Assembly: GCA_945872325.1 (NCBI GenBank)
Contig: CAMBZY010000011.1
Coordinates: 1-17,002 of the forward strand
From: Candidatus Kuenenia stuttgartensis
GTDB lineage: Bacteria; Planctomycetota; Planctomycetia; Isosphaerales; Isosphaeraceae
Direction of reading: 5' to 3'
Length of the DNA: 17,002 bases
This document shows, piece after piece, positions 14,686 to 17,002 of the stretch. Under the pieces are notes generated by a model. That model did not search any database. It worked only from the letters and a program-made list of their open reading frames with translations, and was not told where the DNA came from. The stretch's first letter is position 1, and each line of letters begins with the position of its first letter. The position numbers and the translations under genes are program-made.

Positions 14686-15282
14686 ATGTCGAGATACTGG
14701 CTGTTCAAGTCTGAAGCCGAATGCTTCTCATACAAAGATCTTGAAAACGCAACGAACCAGACCACAGGTTGGGATGGGATTCGTAACTATCAAGCCAGAA
14801 ACTTCCTGAGAGACGACGTAAAGCATGGAGACGGAGTGATTTATTATCACTCCAATGCAGAACCTCCAGGCATGGCCGGGATAGCGGTTGTGGTCGAGGA
14901 AGCGCATCCTGACCCGACTCAGTTCGACCCCAAAGCCGACCATTTTGACCCAAAAAGCGACCTTAAAAATCCCACCTGGATGCAGGTCTCAATCAAGGCT
15001 GTTGCACCTGTATTGCCTGAAGTGGGTTTGCCCACCTTACGACTCGCCTCAGAACTGGATGGCCTGGAACTCTTGAAACGCGGTTCGAGGCTCTCTGTTC
15101 ACCCAGTCTCTCCTGAGCACTGGAAAGTTTTGATCCGCATGGCCGGCTTCAAATCCGATCCACACGCAGAATGGCTTGCTGAAAATGGCCTTGAAGCGAT
15201 TTCCACGTCTGCAAAAACCAGTCCTAAATCAGTGGCAAAAACGCCGGCAAAAAAAACAACCAAATCACGTCAGAAAGACTGA
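14686..15282 (+). CDS. EVE domain protein with basic C-terminal tail
   Basis: A 198-residue protein whose residues 2-155 form an EVE domain, a PUA/YTH-related fold that in characterised members binds modified bases in DNA or RNA. Family landmarks are YWLFKSE (4-10), W29 in TTGWDGIRNYQARNF, GDGVIYYHS (48-56), GIAVVVEEAHPD (65-76) and the closing SPEHWKVLIRMAG (142-154). The length and motifs agree with the bacterial group resembling human THYN1. Residues about 175-198 are an added tail rich in K, T, S, A and P with a PKSVAKTPAKKTTK-like pattern, reminiscent of histone H1-like tails and probably nucleic-acid binding (inference). It starts at ATG 14686 after a weak GAGTGA. The VOC-family gene follows 33 bases downstream. 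No restriction or methylation gene is nearby to suggest a defence role. Confidence 0.92.
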   Translation: MSRYWLFKSEAECFSYKDLENATNQTTGWDGIRNYQARNFLRDDVKHGDGVIYYHSNAEPPGMAGIAVVVEEAHPDPTQFDPKADHFDPKSDLKNPTWMQVSIKAVAPVLPEVGLPTLRLASELDGLELLKRGSRLSVHPVSPEHWKVLIRMAGFKSDPHAEWLAENGLEAISTSAKTSPKSVAKTPAKKTTKSRQKD

Positions 15283-15315
15283 TTCTCGAAGAACTTCCAC
15301 TTAAGGGGAAATCGC

Positions 15316-15699
15316 ATGAAAAGCTCGATAGAACACGTGGCCCTGTTTGCGAAAGATCTGGAAAAGTCCAAAGACTTTTTCGTTCGTCTGTTTGATATGC
15401 GAGTGGTGCTCGACAATAGCAAGGCTCCTGTACGCGGCTATTTTCTGGCCAATGAATCAGGATCTGTGCTGGAAATGATTGAACGGCCAGAAGGCCAGAC
15501 GAACGCCAATCAAAGGTATGTTTGCCACCTGGCGTTTGCTGTGGAAGATGTTGAATCGGCTCGCAAAGTCCTTGAGGCAGAAGGGCTTGTATTTGAAACC
15601 GATACGGTTGTCGATACTCCGGAATTTCAAACTGCGTTTTTCCGCGACCCTGAAGGCAACAGAATCCAGATCCTGAAGCGGCTCAAATCTCTTGTTTGA
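15316..15699 (+). CDS. VOC-family (glyoxalase/bleomycin-resistance-like) protein
   Basis: A 127-residue single-module vicinal-oxygen-chelate protein with two beta-alpha-beta-beta-beta units: IEHVALFAKDLEKSKDFF at 5-22 and YVCHLAFAVEDVESARKVL at 68-86, closing with RDPEGNRIQIL near 110-120. Metal-ligand positions can be read as H7, E53 and H71, with Q118 where most enzymes have Glu. So it may bind metal with an altered fourth ligand, or be a non-enzymatic binder. The substrate cannot be inferred; glyoxalase, dioxygenase and resistance proteins share this fold. The start at ATG 15316 is well supported by AAGGGGA about 7 bases upstream. It is co-oriented with the EVE gene and could be co-transcribed with it. 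Confidence 0.92.
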   Translation: MKSSIEHVALFAKDLEKSKDFFVRLFDMRVVLDNSKAPVRGYFLANESGSVLEMIERPEGQTNANQRYVCHLAFAVEDVESARKVLEAEGLVFETDTVVDTPEFQTAFFRDPEGNRIQILKRLKSLV

Positions 15700-15763
15700 T
15701 CTTCACTCACATCATCACTCCCGGCATCATCAAGCTGGGCCTGATCCTTCCGGGAGCATTGAT

Positions 15764-16165
15764 TTGAGCCGAGATCGAACCAGCCATCTGGAAATGATAC
15801 TGACAATCGCCGATCGGATGGCGTCCAACTCAATCTTCACAAAGCGTTACTGCATCACGATTGCAGCCGTTTTTCTTGTTCTGGCCTCAGAGCAGAAAGG
15901 CGTGAAGACAGCCTATCTGGCCATCTTCCCAATCGTCATGATGTGGGTTCTGGATGCCAACTTCTGCTGGAAAGAACTCATGGCGTACAAGCTTTACAAC
16001 AAGTATCGCACCATCCCGGAAGATCAGATTGATTTCGATATTGATATCAGTCAGATGCGATCGAGCGTACCATCATGGCCAGCCACCATGTTTTCCACAA
16101 CTCTATTGATTTTCTATATTTCGATCATTGCAGGGATTTTCATCATTGACCGTTCGATCAATTGA
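15764..16165 (+). CDS. Small multi-pass membrane protein with a TTG start
   Basis: A 133-residue membrane protein with helices at about 28-42, 50-66 and 108-127. Its core ILTIADRMASNSIFTKRYC, then FPIVMMWVLDANFCWKELMA and YKLYNKYR, recalls a widespread family of small hypothetical membrane proteins with the pattern RMASNS, FWxLDaxY and an LY-x-x-x-R end. I know this family from general memory and it has no settled function. The frame opens at 15692, overlapping the VOC gene, with a low-complexity His/Ser start unlike that family. A TTG at 15764 has CGGGAG 7 bases upstream and gives an N-terminus of normal family shape, so I prefer it; ATG at 15794 is another option. It is convergent with the gene at 16177-16704, with only 11 bases between them. 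Confidence 0.72.
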   Translation: MSRDRTSHLEMILTIADRMASNSIFTKRYCITIAAVFLVLASEQKGVKTAYLAIFPIVMMWVLDANFCWKELMAYKLYNKYRTIPEDQIDFDIDISQMRSSVPSWPATMFSTTLLIFYISIIAGIFIIDRSIN

Positions 16166-16176
16166 TTTTCAATCCT

Positions 16177-16704
16177 TTAAGGCGCGATCTGACTCTCATC
16201 GTTTCCGTTGCGAGACTCTTCGGGCAGAACCATAATCTGGTGACCGCTCCGGAGAAGTCCCACCAGACCATCAAATTTCCACTCACCATCTTCCCTTAAA
16301 AACTGATAAATCGGCCCCACCCGATTGGTCGGGCAAACCCAAACCGCCGGCCCCTCGCGCCAAGCCTGAAAATTCTTGTGAATGTATCGGGGGAAACCCA
16401 CAAGTCCTCCCTCAGGAGCGGTTTTAAACGGATGGGTCTGAAGAAATCGGGCTGAACAGAGTTTCTTGACAGCCTCAATATCCTGCAAATTCACAGCCCC
16501 TGTCAATCGTGTATAAGCAGAGATTCCAGCCCTTGTTTCTCTGGTGGAAAGGCCCAGCCAGACCACGATCAACATAGCCATGACCAAGGCGGCTCCGATC
16601 GCCCCCCATTTCCCTAAAGCACTTGTTGAAAGTGCTTTAGATGAAGCAATCGGTTTCGTTTGATCGTTCTTTTTCAATGCGTTGTTGCCTGTCTGGGATG
16701 TCAT
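16177..16704 (-). CDS. Membrane-anchored protein with possible NTF2-like domain
   Basis: A 175-residue protein with a polar, Lys/Ser-rich N-terminus (1-30), one membrane helix at about 33-52 (GAIGAALVMAMLIVVWLGL) and an extracytoplasmic domain of about 115 residues. The domain pattern is a helix pair (AYTRLTGAVNLQDIEAVKKL), SARFLQTHPF, then strands with GPIYQFLREDGEWKFDGLVG. This looks like a small NTF2/SnoaL-type fold, where a closing W-K-F-D strand is common; that assignment is only inference. The ATG at 16704 overlaps the TGA of the upstream creatininase-family gene (ATGA), so the two are probably translationally coupled and may act together. It has two cysteines (C83 and C124). The function is unknown. 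Confidence 0.8.
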   Translation of the reverse strand: MTSQTGNNALKKNDQTKPIASSKALSTSALGKWGAIGAALVMAMLIVVWLGLSTRETRAGISAYTRLTGAVNLQDIEAVKKLCSARFLQTHPFKTAPEGGLVGFPRYIHKNFQAWREGPAVWVCPTNRVGPIYQFLREDGEWKFDGLVGLLRSGHQIMVLPEESRNGNDESQIAP

Positions 16705-17002
16705 CCGATTGGGAGCTCAAGAATTCCCTGGGAGACTTTCGATACAGCTGCGACTGCCGCGTCGATCATCTTTCGCCCCTTCTCGGCGGTCGCAAACGAG
16801 GGGTAACCCACAGCCCCATGATGTGTGCGTCGGCCAAAATCGCGGGCCCAAAAGATTGATTTTACGGATACAGGGGTCAGGTCAGGATCGTCCAGAATCT
16901 CTTCTGTGCAAACAAGTTCCGGACGAAGCGCCATCATCATTGACGTTTCCAGCTCGCACACATGCCCCATGTTCGTTCGAGGGCCTGTGCAACAGGCGGC
17001 CA
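16701..17002 (-). CDS. Creatininase-family amidohydrolase, C-terminal part (cut by window edge)
   Basis: The visible 99 or so C-terminal residues match the creatininase (creatinine amidohydrolase) superfamily, metal-dependent hydrolases or lyases acting on small cyclic or amide substrates. Landmarks are NMGHVCELETSMMMALRPEL, equivalent to the GHAGExETS metal-binding and active-site motif (here Cys replaces the usual Gly after the first small residue), and GAVGYPSFATAEKGRKMID, equivalent to the C-terminal GxxGdPxxATaekG motif. The frame is open to the right edge, so the ATG at 16970 is internal, not the start. The gene begins outside the window. Its stop overlaps the ATG of the anchored protein gene at 16704. 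The actual substrate cannot be told; many members act in cofactor or riboflavin/F420 metabolism rather than on creatinine. Confidence 0.88.
   Translation of the reverse strand, partial: AACCTGPRTNMGHVCELETSMMMALRPELVCTEEILDDPDLTPVSVKSIFWARDFGRRTHHGAVGYPSFATAEKGRKMIDAAVAAVSKVSQGILELPIG

Noticed and set aside
15721..15756. CCCGG/CCGGG pairing after the VOC gene as a terminator
   Set aside because: The stem is only 5 bp with a loop of more than 20 bases and no T-tract. The second half is better read as the ribosome-binding site of the TTG-started gene.

Overview
The window looks like chromosomal DNA of a planctomycete with moderate GC, possibly a Planctopirus- or Schlesneria-like member of the Planctomycetales. 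The lineage call is my inference. It rests on a secreted protein with a variant planctomycete LEPR-XLL export motif (VDQLDHRQLLTA), a second secreted protein with a PEP-CTERM sorting tail, a response regulator with an N-terminal excisionase-type helix-turn-helix, and a small protein (6182-6448) of a type I associate with this phylum. I see no tRNA, rRNA, CRISPR array, insertion sequence or phage gene. Most of the window reads as ordinary chromosome rather than a mobile island.

Layout. Bases 1-383 (minus) hold the N-terminal part of a membrane glycosyltransferase-like protein that runs off the left edge. Bases 526-3101 (minus) hold a regulatory pair: a HTH-receiver response regulator followed by a soluble histidine kinase, with a promoter at 3277-3304. 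Bases 3516-5369 (minus) hold mnmG (tRNA wobble-uridine modification). It is divergent from tpx (thiol peroxidase, 5572-6099, plus). A hairpin at 6128-6154 separates tpx from a convergent 88-residue hypothetical gene.

Bases 6608-9707 hold two divergently transcribed secreted proteins. They share a recognisably related N-terminal domain but carry different sorting signals: LEPR-XLL on the minus-strand protein and signal peptide plus PEP-CTERM on the plus-strand protein. This is the most interesting part of the window. Each gene ends in a strong hairpin terminator.

Bases 10149-16165 (plus) form a co-oriented run: a 1048-residue secreted TPR protein, a MotA/TolQ/ExbB-type proton-channel protein, a small two-helix membrane protein, an EVE-domain protein with a basic tail, a VOC-family protein, and a small three-helix membrane protein that appears to start at TTG. 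The TPR and ExbB-like genes probably act together at the cell envelope, but no ExbD/TolR partner is visible. Bases 16177-17002 (minus) hold the C-terminal end of a creatininase-family protein, translationally coupled through an ATGA overlap to a membrane-anchored protein that may have an NTF2-like domain.

Several starts were revised by ribosome binding site and signal peptide: tpx, the PEP-CTERM gene, the TPR gene, the ExbB-like gene and the TTG-started membrane protein. No clear-cut new defence or mobile system was found. The best candidates for something undescribed are the divergent sorting-signal pair, the HTH-receiver/kinase module with its operator-like repeats, and the ExbB-like/TPR locus without ExbD.
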